From: Micropterus salmoides
Taxonomy: Eukaryota > Chordata > Actinopteri > Centrarchiformes > Centrarchidae
Reading direction: 5' to 3'
NCBI RefSeq assembly: GCF_014851395.1
Contig: NW_024040485.1
Location: 1,852,365 to 1,916,364 of the forward strand
Length of the DNA: 64,000 nucleotides
The notes under the pieces were generated by a model. It did no database searches. It worked only from the letters and a program-made list of their open reading frames with translations, and was not told the origin of the DNA. The first letter of the stretch is position 1; each line of letters opens with the position of its first letter. Of this stretch, positions 11,799 to 24,084 are shown one piece after another. A program made the position numbers and the translations under genes.

Positions 11799-12385
11799 CC
11801 ATGCATCAGGAGAAGTAGGGGATGAAGGCAACAGAGGAGGAGAGGCGCTGTGATTGTCACCTGAAGGTCATGAACATTTATCAGTGTTTGTAAAGACAAA
11901 AAAGGGGAGACTGGAGAGGAAATATCCAACCAGCCTGTGCTGCCGTTCTGAATTGGGCAGGACTGCAAATAACTACTATTTGGGGCAAAACTAGTTATAG
12001 TTAGTTGCCTCGGAGTCCTAGCTGTTCTGTGTTGGCTGCAGCCTACAGAGCCTTGTGTGCGACATGTGGAGCTTTCTTGCAGCTGTTTCTTCTAACATAA
12101 CATAACATAATTGACTTAGTAGTTTATATCTGTGCTGCGTAAAAGACACAGCTCTGATTCCTTTTGAATGAGACAAGTCAGGTGAAGCAGCGGGGTGCCA
12201 AGGCAGAGAGCTCCGGCAAAACAATGCAGGGTCATTGCGAAATACGTCAATGTGGCTGATGTTTGTCACAAGACAACACAGCGTCATTTGTCGTACTCGT
12301 GCAAAACCCTGGTAGATTATTTTGTAAATTAATTTCGTATTTCTACTTTTTACCTCACAATGTAATAAAAATTAATACTCTGCAT

Positions 12386-13760
12386 TAGGGCTGACCCTGA
12401 ATAGTCGAAGATTCGATCAGTGTTTCCCCTAGGATAGAGTTGTAGCAGTGGAGGTGAAGCGAATTTTTATTTTGTGCGTGTAGTGCGTAGTATGTCTAAA
12501 TAGAAAACCCCAACACAAAATGTCTCAGCAGTATTGCTCTTGTGTCCATGAACATGCAATGCACATTAGAATAGTTAAAATGTCAGTGTTTTCCCATAAG
12601 TCCCACTTCCCTTCTGAGGTGCATTTTATTTGCATATTAAAATCCAAAAAGAAACTTATCCTCATTAGCTTAAAAGGACTAGTTTGCATCACTAATTTTA
12701 TTTACTAACCTCAGCTCCTCCAGTCACCAACGTCCTTTCTTTTTCTAACAACCAATTTTTCAGACTCACCTGAAACCTGAAAAATAATTTAGGATGAACC
12801 AGTCTGTACAGGACAGAGCTGTAGGCTACACCAGTTTAGTTTGTACCTGATGTTCGCAACATTGGACAAGTAGGTAGTAATAAAATACAGCTACCAGTTA
12901 CTCTCTGTAAATTGAGCTAATGTTAAGGGGGGAGGGTAGATGTTAGCTAACTTAGCGCAAAGTGGCTTCACTTTTCCAGCAGTTGGGGAAACAACAGACA
13001 GACTTTTTTTGGTCTTGAGAAGCTGAAACACCGTAACCGACACCGTACATTTACTGCTAGAATATTTTCTTCCGCTCATGTTCACCGTCATTTTCTGCCA
13101 CTTGGACAATCAAACACTCGCTATGCACCTCCCGATTCAGAGTTACGTTGCTCTTATATCCTATGAATCACCTGTCACGTCCTTTGAAGAATGAGGAGAT
13201 GTGTGTATGTTAAAAAAATAAAAATGTATTAAAAATAAAATAAATAAATAAAACAGTAAACGTGTGTGTGTGTGTATATTAATAGACAAATTGATAGACC
13301 GCTCCTGAATGCATAGGGGAAACGCTAGGAAATGCTTCGATGGGCGGAGCCTGATTCGACTGTCAATCTCACAGTCGAAGCTTCACGGTGGAACAAGGAT
13401 CATGCCATTTTGGCGATATGAGGGTGCTCAATGTCTGATTTTACATAGAACAACAGTTTTCTCCCAATAAGTTAATATACAGCCTATTACAATATACATT
13501 TCAACGTTTAATGCTGTACATAAACATGTAAAAGGAATAAAACTTTAAATAAATGTTTTTAAAGTGCATAAATAAATCCAAAATTGTAACCCTAACCCTG
13601 GGTCGTCAGTGCACATGTGTAGGAGTAGCGTGTATGTGGCAGAAGAGGAACACTTGCTGAAGAGACGGAGCCCCAGCTTCACTGGTGTAGTGCTGTAGTG
13701 AATAGACCCACGAGGAACCACGACGTGCAGTTGTCGGCAGCACGGCATGCATGTTAAATT
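12386..13760 (+). mobile_element. hAT-like MITE family, copy 2, interrupted by a nested element
   Basis: It begins TAGGGCTGACCCTGAATAG and AGATTCGAT at 12386-12417, is interrupted, and resumes at about 13334 with CTTCGATGGGCGGAGCC, the ACAGTCGAAGCTTC block, TTTCTCCCAATAAGTTAATA, TAACCCTAACCCTGGGTCG and GAGGAACCACGACGTGCA. The right end is approximate. Confidence 0.6.
12418..13333. mobile_element. Nested hAT-like element (CAGTGTTTCCCC ends)
   Basis: The left end reads CAGTGTTTCCCCTAGG. Near the right end the complement TAGGGGAAACGCT occurs at 13313-13326. Flanks are GATTCGAT (12410-12417) and GCTTCGAT (13334-13341), matching at 7 of 8 positions. The right inverted repeat ends about 7 bases before the second flank, so the exact boundary is uncertain. 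No transposase is present. Confidence 0.5.
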
Positions 13761-16700
13761 CCTATATCTGAATATTATAAACCATTCTGTCCCCACCAGC
13801 GCATTGCCTATCTGTCTGGTCAGAAGCAGGATGTTAGGTGCTATATAAATAAAATTGAATTGAATTGATTATGGTTACAAATTTGTAGAAATTTAAAGAT
13901 TTCATTTATTGCGCAGTAATTCAAAAGATGAAATCTTTCATTGTAATAATGTCATTAAGTCCATAATTGATAGGAGCTTTCTAATAGAGAGGGATGGAAA
14001 TGCTGGTTTGCCAACAGAGGGGCAGAAGAGAATTCACATGCCATCCAAAATGTCTTATTTCAGTCCAGATAGGGACTGTTTTAAAACAGGATTAGTGTCA
14101 GCAAATTCCTAATGCGTAGGAAGAGAATAACAGTGCACTGGGAGAGGTAGGATGACATGACCCTGCTCAATTTGCAACCAGGCAGGTTGATAATTTGATT
14201 CAAAGACCTGACCACAGTAAGAGAAAGCTTATGCATGACAGGCCCAGGAATAATAATGAAAATTTGGCAGTCCCATGCCTCGTATTTGTTTTGGTTGTTG
14301 TAAAAAGTCCTTTCTGATTCTACGGGGGGGTTCTTAGTCTAAATAAAACGAATCACTTCACTATGTAGTTATCTAAAAAGCGACTTGTTAATAGCAATGG
14401 GCACCTGGACAGATGGTGCTCAAGACCGACTGTCAAGAGGTCCATTGATATTTGTACAGCAATACCTGTCAACATGATTAAAAGCATCTCTGGATAAAAG
14501 AGGAATTACACGCATAATTAGGGCTGGGCGATGTGATAAAAATGTTATTCCTATATTGTGTAATTCATACCATTCGAAATATATAGATAATTATCATGAT
14601 AAATGTTAAATTTTTATTTCTTTCAAATTTAAAGGCAGATTTTTGCTCCTGACACTTTGGTGCATTAACCTATTGTTAGAATTTAATACTTTCACTGTTT
14701 ATGTAGCCATTGGCAATATTGTTGCTATACATTCATGCCAATAAAGCTAATTTGAATTTGAATTTGTAGCCTAAGCATTTGTGCTTTTTGAAAGGTTGAG
14801 ATCAGGCTTATTCATTCTACATAAAACTGTATAATAATACTGTAAAAAGAAAAAGCAATTACAATGTGATGGATTTCTAACTTTTACTACCAACAAGGGG
14901 TTAGGGGCAACGAGGGGCTGTCAACACCTTTAAGACTAACAAGTAAGCTAGCTAGCTAACGCTACAAAGCTAACATAGCTAAAGCTATACTTTAACTTTA
15001 TTAAAAAAACAAACTAATCTTGTTTCACATGAAATGGAATGTTGGTCTCCCAGGTGAAAGGTGGCTAACCCTCCACCATCAGAGTACAACTTTACGGATA
15101 TTTATATTACATGGCCATCTTTGTCATGTGTTTGCGCTGTACACACACTAGAGGGCACTGCCACAACAAATGTAAAACATGAGTCATAATTTTGTGTGGC
15201 TAAAACTTCCTATATGGTTGTTTGTCTGTGGAGGACAGGCTCCTTACTACTAAAAAGTCCTTTTAAGTTGATTTTCATACCATTCTGAAATTGTTTGATA
15301 CCTCTGGGGAGACATACATACATTCAGAATTCTAAAACATTTTGTATGCTGTGAAAAATGGACTGTTTATTGTCTGTTGTATGGTTACTGAAAATTTACA
15401 CCCCATACACCCCATAGTGGAGATACTGGACAGAAAAAAATCTCATGGGGGCTATTTTTTTACCTCACTGAGTTAGGCTGGTTAACAAATAGCACTCAAT
15501 TGAAAATGAATTATCAGCAGATGTGAGATTTAATCTGCTGTAAATTTGGTGCTGGCTTCTTGAGGGCTTGGATTTAGGCCAGCACAACAGTGCATTAAGA
15601 GCATTTTGGTGACTTCACACACACTCAGATACACACTAGAATAACTAGGCGATGGGGGAAATCCCTTTGAACTGGAAAACTTGAAGGTTCTGGCCTCTTT
15701 CACTGCACAATAACGGAGTGGTGAGGCTCGTTAAAAACCAAGTGAAGGTGTCCAGCCAGAATCAATCAGTCTCCTGTGTGTTCTTCACCTGATTCAGTTA
15801 AAGCCTTTTCATAAAGCAGTAATTTAATGGAACTAATGCAGTTCAGGCAGAGAGAGAGGGGGAGAAAACATTAGCCAGAGCAAGATGGAGACAAGGAAGG
15901 GCAAGAGACGAGTGAGAAAGCTTTATGAGTTCAGGGCTTCAACATGTTTTTGGTCTATCCGGTCATGTCAAGATTTAACGTCTTTACAACACACAATAAA
16001 AGAATAATTTTCTTGTGTATGTTAGTTCATATGGTTGTGATACAGGAATTTCTCTGCTTCAACCAGCTGGTAAGCCTTCACCACAGTCATGTTGTGACTG
16101 CTGATGGCTGAAATCCACTGTTGCATAACAGGGCTGCACCCTAGTGCTGATAATGTGAACTGATAAGGTGTATTATCCTTCACATCAATCTCTGTAAGCC
16201 AATGAGCCTAATTACTTGATTAGTTCCTAAGTCATTTTAATCAGTTGGTTCATGATCATGTCTTTTTTCCCCTGATGAGCAGCCCCAAATAGTTTTTTGT
16301 TATTGTCCAAAAAGTATCTCTGAACCCTAAAAATGTGCCATTGATCCGGTGTGAACAAAGTGTTGCCATGCCGTGTAAACAGAACCAAATGGGTTACATT
16401 TGCATGGAAAGTAGTTAAGATAAAAAAGAACATTGCTTGTGCTCGTTGCAGCAGGACACTGACGGAGCTCTGTGCGGGAAGATAAAAGCACATTTCCTTT
16501 CAGCATCGTAATTGCTGTGTTAGCGTTCCATCCAGATCCGTCAGCGTGAATGTGTATGGATTTATTGATCCAGCTCAGTTTTTAAGTGCACAATGGCAGT
16601 TTTGGGGAAGTGTTTTTTTTTAAAGGCTACAACCACTGAGTGGTCAGTCTTATTTTTGGAGGGAAATATTTATTTAAAGCCAAGACAATTTGTCTCTATG

Positions 16701-18060
16701 AAATCATGCATGAAGAGGAATGAGATTTGCCCACTCTGTGTGTAGTGAAGGACTAGTGTTGTTGAAAATTTGTATATACTGTACCTTAATCACTGGTGTA
16801 AGGCTGCTATAATCCTCACAACTTCAGACTACAGGCAACCAGTTCACAACAGCACTGAGATGACCATCTCTTCCTGCCAACAGATTGTAAATCTGTACGG
16901 GCACCCTCTGTTGAAAACTCCTCAGTCATGAAGGAAAGGTGGGAAAGAAAAACAGGACAAGCCTACATTTGAAGATTTAAATGCTTTATCATGAGATGAA
17001 AGAGAAAGAATGAGATCTTCCATAAATGGGGCTTAAACTTCAGGTTGACCTAATAAGAAGCAAGTCAGTGAAAATCAAGATTTAAATGTTAGACTAGATG
17101 ATTAGACATTTAAACCTGCAAATGCATCAATAGATTTACATGATCCAGTACTTATTTTAACCACCAAGCATTAATCAGTCTCCTCAGGAATTTGTAATCT
17201 TGCGATCACAAAATATGTATTTAATTGAATCATTCAGTATTTGTCCACTCAAAGCAGTTTTCTGAACCACTTTTACAAGCCACAGTCAAGACAAAATTCT
17301 GATAATTATTGCAGAGGCCTCCTCAGCAATAATTATCGGAATTGCTAATTGCTGAGGCCTCCTCAGCAATAATCTCTAGAAATTGTCTTCTCAGGAAAGC
17401 TAATGTTAAATATATATGCTCATCTTACACCTAAACCTAACAGTATTGTTTATTCCTTTTTCCTTTTTTAAACCTGTCCTGCCCAGCAGCCTGGTATAGA
17501 GCTGGATACCATGTTGTGCCACACAGATTTTACTTTAACAAGAAAGTATTAATATACTCCTTTGTCTATTTTATTATTTATTTAAATATGTATTGATTTG
17601 TCACCGGGCCAGACAGGGAGGCAGAAATTGTGATGTGGGGCACAAACACCGCACAGACACCACAGAGAAAGGACAACACCTGCGTGAGAACGGGGATGGG
17701 GGGTGGGGACAACAGGGAATAGCAGAGAGAAAACAGCAATTGCAGAAAGTAACAAAACCTGCAAGAGAACGTGGAGGGGGGCTTGGGGCAGAGAAAAAAC
17801 AAACAAAAACAAAAAACAAAGAGACAACCAGCTGAACAGCAGCAATAAACAGCTGATATAAGAAACAACTGATGGAGAAATAAAAAGGAGAAACAGTCAA
17901 GCAAAATAAATAAACAACACAGCACAGCCATGAGTGCTGGAATAATAATAATAAACTTAATTAAATAAGTAACTTAATGAAAAGCATAAAGAATAATTCC
18001 ACCTGTGACAACCAGGGACAACCTAAATGTCTGTATGTGAGGGTGTGTGTGTGTGTGGGT
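13761..18060. other. Non-coding stretch with repeat fragments
   Basis: No gene was found. At 13830-13868 and 14695-14765 there are LINE-type 3' tails (TATAAATAAAATTGAATTGA and ATTCATGCCAATAAAGC followed by TTTGAATTTGAATTTG). At about 14518 GGGCTGGGCGATGTGAT marks a hAT-like MITE fragment. Near 17297-17375 the block GAGGCCTCCTCAGCAATAAT is duplicated and partly inverted. From 17600 to 17900 the + strand is strongly purine-rich, giving pyrimidine-coded pseudo-proteins on the minus strand that I do not accept as genes. Confidence 0.5.
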
Positions 18061-18061
18061 C

Positions 18062-18787
18062 TATTAGGGCAGCAACTTATGATTATTTTCGTAGTCGACT
18101 AATCTGTTGATTATTAATTCGACTGGTTGACTAGTCACGATTTAAACCGAACCTTAATTAAACCGTTTAACTAATTAAATATATTTCAAGTGAATTACTG
18201 ATCTCAAACACACAGACTAACTAGCTAACCTTACCAGTAAGTGAATGAGGTTTACACATGGAAAAAAGGACGCAAACTAGTCCCTCCAAGCCGACCACGA
18301 GATGCCTAACCCTAACCCTAACCCTAGACTTTAATTAACGCACACATTACACTGTACAATTACTGCCAGACTGAAACATAGCGCTCATATTTTCCTCCGC
18401 TCCGCTCTCTTTCACCGTCACCTACTGCTGTCTGTCAAGTAACGTTAGCTCTGCTTTGAAGAATGGAGGAGAGAACGGTATCTAAGCTTTACTGTGCTGC
18501 ACCGTGTGCGGGTGAAACTCATTAACGTGAGTTGCGCATTGATTTTTTTGATCATGTGAAAGTTTAGTAGCAGGAATCATTCATTCAACAGCTGCCTGTC
18601 TCTGCTGAACAGGGAGAACATGTTTCTGTTGGAGCTGCACTTATGCATTTCCGAGTTCCGCCTTTTTCGTTCTTTCAATGTTACATTATCAATTGTCAAT
18701 AGTTATTGACATTTGTGAATCGATTCAGAATTGTCCAAGTTTGCATTGCGATGCATCTAAAAATCAGTTATTTTCCACACCCCTACT
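18062..18787. mobile_element. hAT-like repeat fragment(s)
   Basis: The left edge TTAGGGCAGCAACTTATG and the right edge TATTTTCCACACCCCTA have the look of hAT termini, but they do not match each other well, so this may be two merged or chimeric copies. The right half (GAAGAATGGAGGAGAG, TACTGTGCTGCACCGTG, GCATCTAAAAATCA) recurs at about 33540-33830. A short (CCCTAA)n run lies at 18305-18327. Confidence 0.5.
18305..18327. repeat. Short interstitial telomere-like (CCCTAA)n run
   Basis: About 3.5 tandem copies of CCCTAA. It lies inside a hAT-like repeat fragment rather than at a chromosome end. Confidence 0.8.
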
Positions 18788-18976
18788 GTATATGTCCAAA
18801 ACATTAGTCATTGTGGCCATGCCCACCTCTTTTTTTCTCTATGATGTAACTCATAGAGATGAAGGGGTGAAGTTGTTGATATTTCTCTGTGATTTCATCA
18901 CTGTAAACGACTCCAGTCACATTACACACAGTCATGCGATTCATTGTCAATACACAATAAGACTAGTTGCACTAGT

Positions 18977-19040
18977 TGATATTTTCCTTATCAGAATCAG
19001 AATCAGAATTACTTTATTGATTCTGATAAGGAAAATATCA
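18977..19040. other. Perfect 22-bp inverted repeat around a LINE-tail-like core
   Basis: The arm at 18977-18998 (TGATATTTTCCTTATCAGAATC) is exactly complementary to 19019-19040. After a two-base mismatch the pairing resumes with CACTA against TAGTG. The core AGAATCAGAATTACTTTATT resembles the 3' tail of RTE/Rex3-type LINEs. Confidence 0.85.
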
Positions 19041-21080
19041 TGTAGTGCAGGTTAAAGAAAGTGGGCTTAAAACTCAGCTTATAAGTAGAGATGGATGTGA
19101 AGGACAGCAGAAGTGTAAAGAATAAGCTTTTAAGAGATTGTGCAGAAAGGAGGTATTTAATATCACCTCCATCATTACACGTTACAGCAGTGAAAGCACA
19201 TTCATCCGTGAATCATTCACTCCTTTCATTGTGTAAACACACATCTTGATAAAAGGCCTTTTAAAGCCGTAGCCTTCAGTAGCTGTAGATTGTGAAGATT
19301 ACATGTCACTTATCTTTCGTTTCTTAACCTCGTCAGTATCTTCACTCAGGTTCCAGTAATGCTCTGTCTGCTGCTGCCACAGCCTCTTCATGGTCTTTTC
19401 TGTGGAAACCTGCCTTTGTTGTGTTAATGATGGTCTGACTACATCACTTTTGTTAAAGATCTTCCTCTGTGTGGTACTAATGACTGGGCGGTGGGAGTGC
19501 GTTTAAGTATGCGAGGCAAAAATAAATCTTTGTGGAGAATTAACTGTGGTGAATGGGAATATTCAGCGTTATCAGGGAATAAAAGAGGAGATTCAGCTCA
19601 GTTGTGTGCGTGTAAAAATTGTTGGGTGCTTGTTGTGGCCGTTTAGGAGATTTAGAGAACTCTCCAGAACTGTGTGTGTGTTTGACTTTTATAGGATGGC
19701 TCATCAAAGTACTTGCTATTGGGGAACTGCGTGAAGCATACTATATAATTTACCTTAGAATTGTCTAATGTCATCAGCGGGAACTATATCAGTGAAATGA
19801 TCAAATCATAGTGTTTTGCGAATATGCTGTCCAACCACATGCGAATGCAAAGCTGTCCAAATAGTGCTGCTCATGACATATGTAATTTCATGTTGTGATC
19901 ATGTGTTCTCACCAAAATAAGACGATCCATGAATAAAATAATAAAATGATCCATGGAGTGATGGCTGACTGATGGAAACAGCACTGAAATGCTAGTCCAT
20001 TGTCTATAGTCCATGTCCTCTATTATGATCTTACCTTCTGATACAAGAAGCAGGTTTTTTACTTTTTATTATTTATTTTAACAGACCAATATTAGAGACA
20101 GAGCTCTTTCTTTTTAATTTCACCTGTTTTACAAATACTTATTATCATATTACAGTACTGAGCCTCCCTGTTTCCTGATCTGATTCCTCTTGTGGGAATT
20201 GTTTATCTCTATTCATCTTTATTCTGATTTTGTCATTTTACTATTCATATTTTGTAATCATTGTTTGAACTTCCATATATTCACGTATCATTTTTTACAT
20301 GCACAATAAAAATCATTGTATTAAGATGACAGTTTATTGATTCCTTTTTTATGTGTTTTTGATGATTGGGGGACACGGTCAGACCAAAAAAGAACCGACA
20401 CTCTTTAAAATGCTGTTGGTGCAATCTCAAACCTTCCTCCATGTTGTCTTTATAAATTCATTATAACATACATTTCAACAACACTAATTCCATAAGTACA
20501 TCAACATAGTCATGTCATACTTACCTCTCAAAAGAAATACTGTTATTATTTCTAGTTCTCCTTTCACTGAAACTGGAAACTTCCTACTCAGGTATTTCAC
20601 GTTCAGAAGGATTTTAAGGATGTTACTTGAAGGCCATGACTCCCGTGTTCCTGGGTTGCTTTTGGTGCATTAGCATTTGAAAGCAGTATTTCAGTGCAAG
20701 GCGTGTTGAGATTCATTGATGGTAACTTAACACTCCTGCAGAGTAGAAGAGACACTGAAGCTGCTCCGGTCTGTCTGAAATTGCAATAAACATAACAATT
20801 TGATGATCTGTTTAAGGTTAAGCAGCCCACAGTCCCTGGTACACTATTGAAACTGCCCTAATGCTGTGTTTCAGTCACAGGCGGAGGTCGGAATTTTCCA
20901 GTGGAAATTTCGGACTTCCAAACTCAAAGCGTTAACGAAAACAAAAAACATGACTGACCGTGACAAATTGATGTTTCTATGTCAAGTGTTGGCACATTTG
21001 ATTGATTTGCATACATACTTCAGTGTTGCGCTGTTTGGCCCAGCCATGTGCTCATTTCTGTTCCTCTGCTTCTTCCACAG
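19041..21080. other. Non-coding stretch upstream of the cadherin ATG exon
   Basis: No gene, repeat family or recognisable promoter was found. A non-coding first exon could lie here or beyond the left edge but cannot be identified by eye. The last bases form a pyrimidine-rich tract ending CTTCCACAG at 21080, a good splice acceptor. Confidence 0.45.
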
Positions 21081-21121
21081 CTCTTTTTCCCGGTCAGTAA
21101 AAACCTGAGAGACTACGCCTG

Positions 21122-21148
21122 ATGGACTCATCTCCCAAGTCAAGGTGA
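21122..21148 (+). other. Short upstream ORF in the cadherin 5' UTR
   Basis: Within the inferred 5' UTR an ATG opens an 8-codon frame (MDSSPKSR) ending at TGA, 60 bases before the cadherin ATG. Such a frame could reduce initiation at the main start. Whether this DNA is in the mRNA depends on the predicted acceptor at 21080. Confidence 0.4.
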
Positions 21149-21208
21149 TTCAGCTGGGAAGAAAAAACATTTGTAACCTGTACAACCTACACCTCCTCCT
21201 CCAGAAAA

Positions 21209-21427
21209 ATGAGGACTATCTTACTGGGCGTTGTGTGGCTCTTTCTTGGCCTGTCTCTGGTTGCTTTATCTCTGAATGGACGGAGGACAGAAGCAGGAGA
21301 TGGGGAGGGAATGGAAGCAGTGACCAGAGATGAGAAGCTGCTCAAACGAGTGAGACGAGGCTGGATGTGGAACCAGTTTTTCCTGCAGGAGGAGTACACA
21401 GGCAGTGAGCACCAGTACATTGGCAAG
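21209..21427 (+). CDS. Cadherin first coding exon: signal peptide, prodomain, start of EC1
   Basis: It encodes residues 1-73. Residues 4-22 (ILLGVVWLFLGLSLVALSL) form the hydrophobic core of a signal peptide. A short, charged prodomain follows, ending in the furin-type site RVRR at 47-50, after which the mature protein starts GWMWNQFF. Trp52 and Trp54 are mature Trp2 and Trp4, the two anchors of the type II adhesive dimer. The start ATG has A at -3. There is no in-frame upstream alternative after the likely acceptor. The exon ends K73 in phase 0 with donor GTAAGA. Exon 2 probably begins at 21081. The short prodomain is normal for type II cadherins. The frame runs on briefly into the intron but is not coding there. 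Confidence 0.93.
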
Positions 21428-22081
21428 GTAAGAGCTGTGCCACTGCTTCCCAATTTTTGGTTACAATGAATGCTGACACGGTCCATTATAACAAATAACA
21501 TTGATTAGGTGGAGAGAAACTTATTTATTTATGGTTTATTAGATAGAGACAGATACAGTGTACATAGACAAACTAAGAACATCTGATGCAAGTATCACAG
21601 TGTTAATAGCAGATGCTAATATTCAACAACCGTCCCTAGTCACCCATCAGTCATGTTTATTCTTCTTTCCTAAATTGCAGGCTTTATTAATATGAATTTA
21701 TGCTAAAGTTAATCACTCACACACATTTTGCTCATGACTTCTGTGCCTGCAAGCATAATGAATTACCACTGATGATCATTGCTATACAAGTTTGTTCGAA
21801 ATTGCGGGATCATTTAAAATTTTATATATGCTGGAGCATTGGCATTAGCATTATGCTGTATTTATCACCTCAGTGGCTGCTGTTCAGCAAACAGTCCATA
21901 GGCTTGTTTTGAAGAGTTTCCTTCTGCTCCTGCTGTTTCATTACCCACAACTTTACTGTTCAGTTGATTTTCACCGCTGTTATACACCCTGTTTTCAACA
22001 GCAGCAGGCAGCTGTTCTCAGCAAGGAAGTCCCGACATACCCGTGGTTCATGAGCTGCCCACACCAAACAGCAGAACACAA

Positions 22082-22155
22082 AGTCGTTACAGTCGTTAAG
22101 ACTACCTGTGGCCAAGACTGAACGGCCACAGGTAGTCTTAACGACTGTAACGACT
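22082..22155. other. 32-bp perfect palindrome
   Basis: The arm at 22082-22113 is exactly complementary to 22124-22155, with a 10-base loop AAGACTGAAC. Each arm contains GACTACCTGTGGCC and two GTCGTTA-type words, so it could extrude as a cruciform or fold as an RNA hairpin in the pre-mRNA. It lies just upstream of the Penelope-like repeat fragment. Confidence 0.9.
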
Positions 22156-22224
22156 GTCGTCACAGCAACAAGGAACACTAACGAACCAGCGGTATCGATG
22201 ACCCGGGATAACGATCCCACTGAG

Positions 22225-22400
22225 CTTAAATAGCTGAGTTTCCCTGCCAGTCAGTCAGAACTGAAGAAGTCCTTTGGATAAGGGACGAAACGTCTTCCAG
22301 TAGCTTCAACCAAGTCCAGTTGCCCTTCATTTTAACCTTCGTTGGATAACTATGACCTGGATGACTGAGAATCTTCATAGACAAAGTTGACATTAGTTGA
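22225..22400 (+). repeat. Retroelement 3' fragment (Penelope-like type suspected)
   Basis: Words ACTGAAGAAGTCC, GGGACGAAACGTCTTCCAG, AAGTCCAGTTGCCCTTC, GGATAACTATGACC and TGGATGACTGAGAATCTTC form a string I associate with the 3' part of fish Penelope-like retroelements. A shorter relative is at 29690-29775. The family assignment is from memory of the motif string. Confidence 0.45.
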
Positions 22401-22590
22401 TGAACATAGTGGAGCATTTAGTAGCTAAAGAGCCAACTATTTTACAGAGTGAAACATTCATTGGGTGACCAGAAACACCACTACAATTGAATACTATTGT
22501 TGCTCCGTCTGTGCTGGATGTATAAATAGGCTGTTTGTTAACACGTTAGCTGTACTACCACATAGGTCAAACATGTGTAAGATTACACTG

Positions 22591-22872
22591 TGGCTATGGC
22601 CCAGGAGGTAGAGGTAGCCGGCAAATCGGAAGATCCAATCTGCATGTTGAAGTGACCTTGGGCAAGATACTGAACCCCAGATTGCTCCTGATCGCTGTGC
22701 CGTCTGTGTTTGAATGTGTATGAATGTTAATTTCTGTCTCTAATGAGCAGTTGGCACCTCAGCCTCTGCCAACAGTGTGTGAATGGCTAAATGTAACATA
22801 GTGTAAAAGAGCTTTGAGTGGTCAGAAGACTAGAAAGGTTCTATGCAAGCACCGACCGTAAATGATAAATAC
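22591..22872 (+). repeat. tRNA-derived SINE copy
   Basis: It starts with TGGCTATGGCCCAGGAGGTAG, which has a tRNA A-box look, then a degraded B-box region. CCTTGGGCAAGATACTGAACC and TTTGAGTGGTCAGAAGACTAG follow. The same family occurs inverted at 45220-45427, 47563-47830 and 58945-59075, and as a 3' part at 39525-39655. Confidence 0.65.
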
Positions 22873-24084
22873 AGCTTTAAATGTGTAAAACAAATGAGTT
22901 GAATTTCAAGATTCAGCTCCCAGTGTATTCAAAAAAAGCTCTGCAAGGCCTGCAACTAATCTTCTAAAAACAATAACTTACCAAAGTAATTTACAATATG
23001 TTCTAATCACATAAAAGTTAACTTTAGCATACAGCAGCACAGAGTAGACTGAACACATACAACAACAACAACACTGTAGGACATGTATTATATGCAACTT
23101 GATGCATAAGAGTTCCGTAGTTGCTGTTGAGCAGTGAAAGCTCCGCTGCAGCAGCTCTGTTTCCTCAGACTGTCACAGTAATGGAATGTCTCACATGTCC
23201 AGTGTTACAGTGTGATGTTTTTGCTCTTTCAGACTGTAAAGACCTGTGTTGATTATTTGTGGCCCAGCGACTGCTCTGCGCAGTACACATTCAGGACAGA
23301 GAGGCAGAGAGGCTGACCAAAAGGAAATGGCAGGATAGGCACAAAGACAGAATGTGGAATGTGGAGTGAATATATCAGGAAGATGTAGAGTTTTCTCACC
23401 TCACTCGCAAAGAGGTGATCGGTATGTAATGGCTCCTGTGGTGGAAAGTGTTATTGTCAGCACCATCCTGTTAATATCTCTTACTTAAGCTCTCTCTTAA
23501 TCTTGACATTGCTGTAAACAGTATGTTATATGCTGCATATGCATATTAAAACCTGAATTGTTACATATTTCAATACTTTCCGACCTTTTTCATAATAACC
23601 ACTTTTCATATTGTTTCTGCCTCAGTATGTTCCATTGCTATTTGTGCTACTGCTGCGTTCATACACCCTCTGAAAGCCAGAAACACATCCTCATGTCAGT
23701 TGAAGCCCTGGTGACATCTTTAGTGTTCACACAAATAGGCTGGCTTTTTTCACTTCAGGAACTGAACAACACGTCTGAACCTTCAGGGACCTTGTACATT
23801 TTTGGTAATACCTTCTTGCTTGTGTTTGCACTGAATTATTAATTAAGAATGTTTTGCCCTTAAAAAGGCACAAATGTAATTTTTATATTGTTTGATGGGC
23901 GAGTGAGGTGTGCCGTTTAGGCGCCAGGTTTACGTGAACGTAAGAAGTCTGTACGCCAACATGGAAACAGGGCACTGCAAGACAAGGTGGCCAAAGACAG
24001 CATTCAACATGTCATATAACACTGTTGTTTTTCAGTTTGCTACACTTCATTGCATTGTGATACTCCAGTTTTTAGGGGTCAGAG

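Larger units (their letters stand above)
10383..12385. other. Non-coding stretch with CA-rich repeats
   Basis: I see no gene. It holds short GACTGACTGACTGACAG repeats near 11163-11182, the CA-rich tracts listed separately, and a TAACATAACATAACATAA run near 12095. Confidence 0.5.

Noticed and set aside
17578..17931. Long minus-strand open frames rich in Leu, Phe, Cys and Ser
   Set aside because: They follow from a purine-rich + strand with low stop-codon chance. No domain, splice context or start support.
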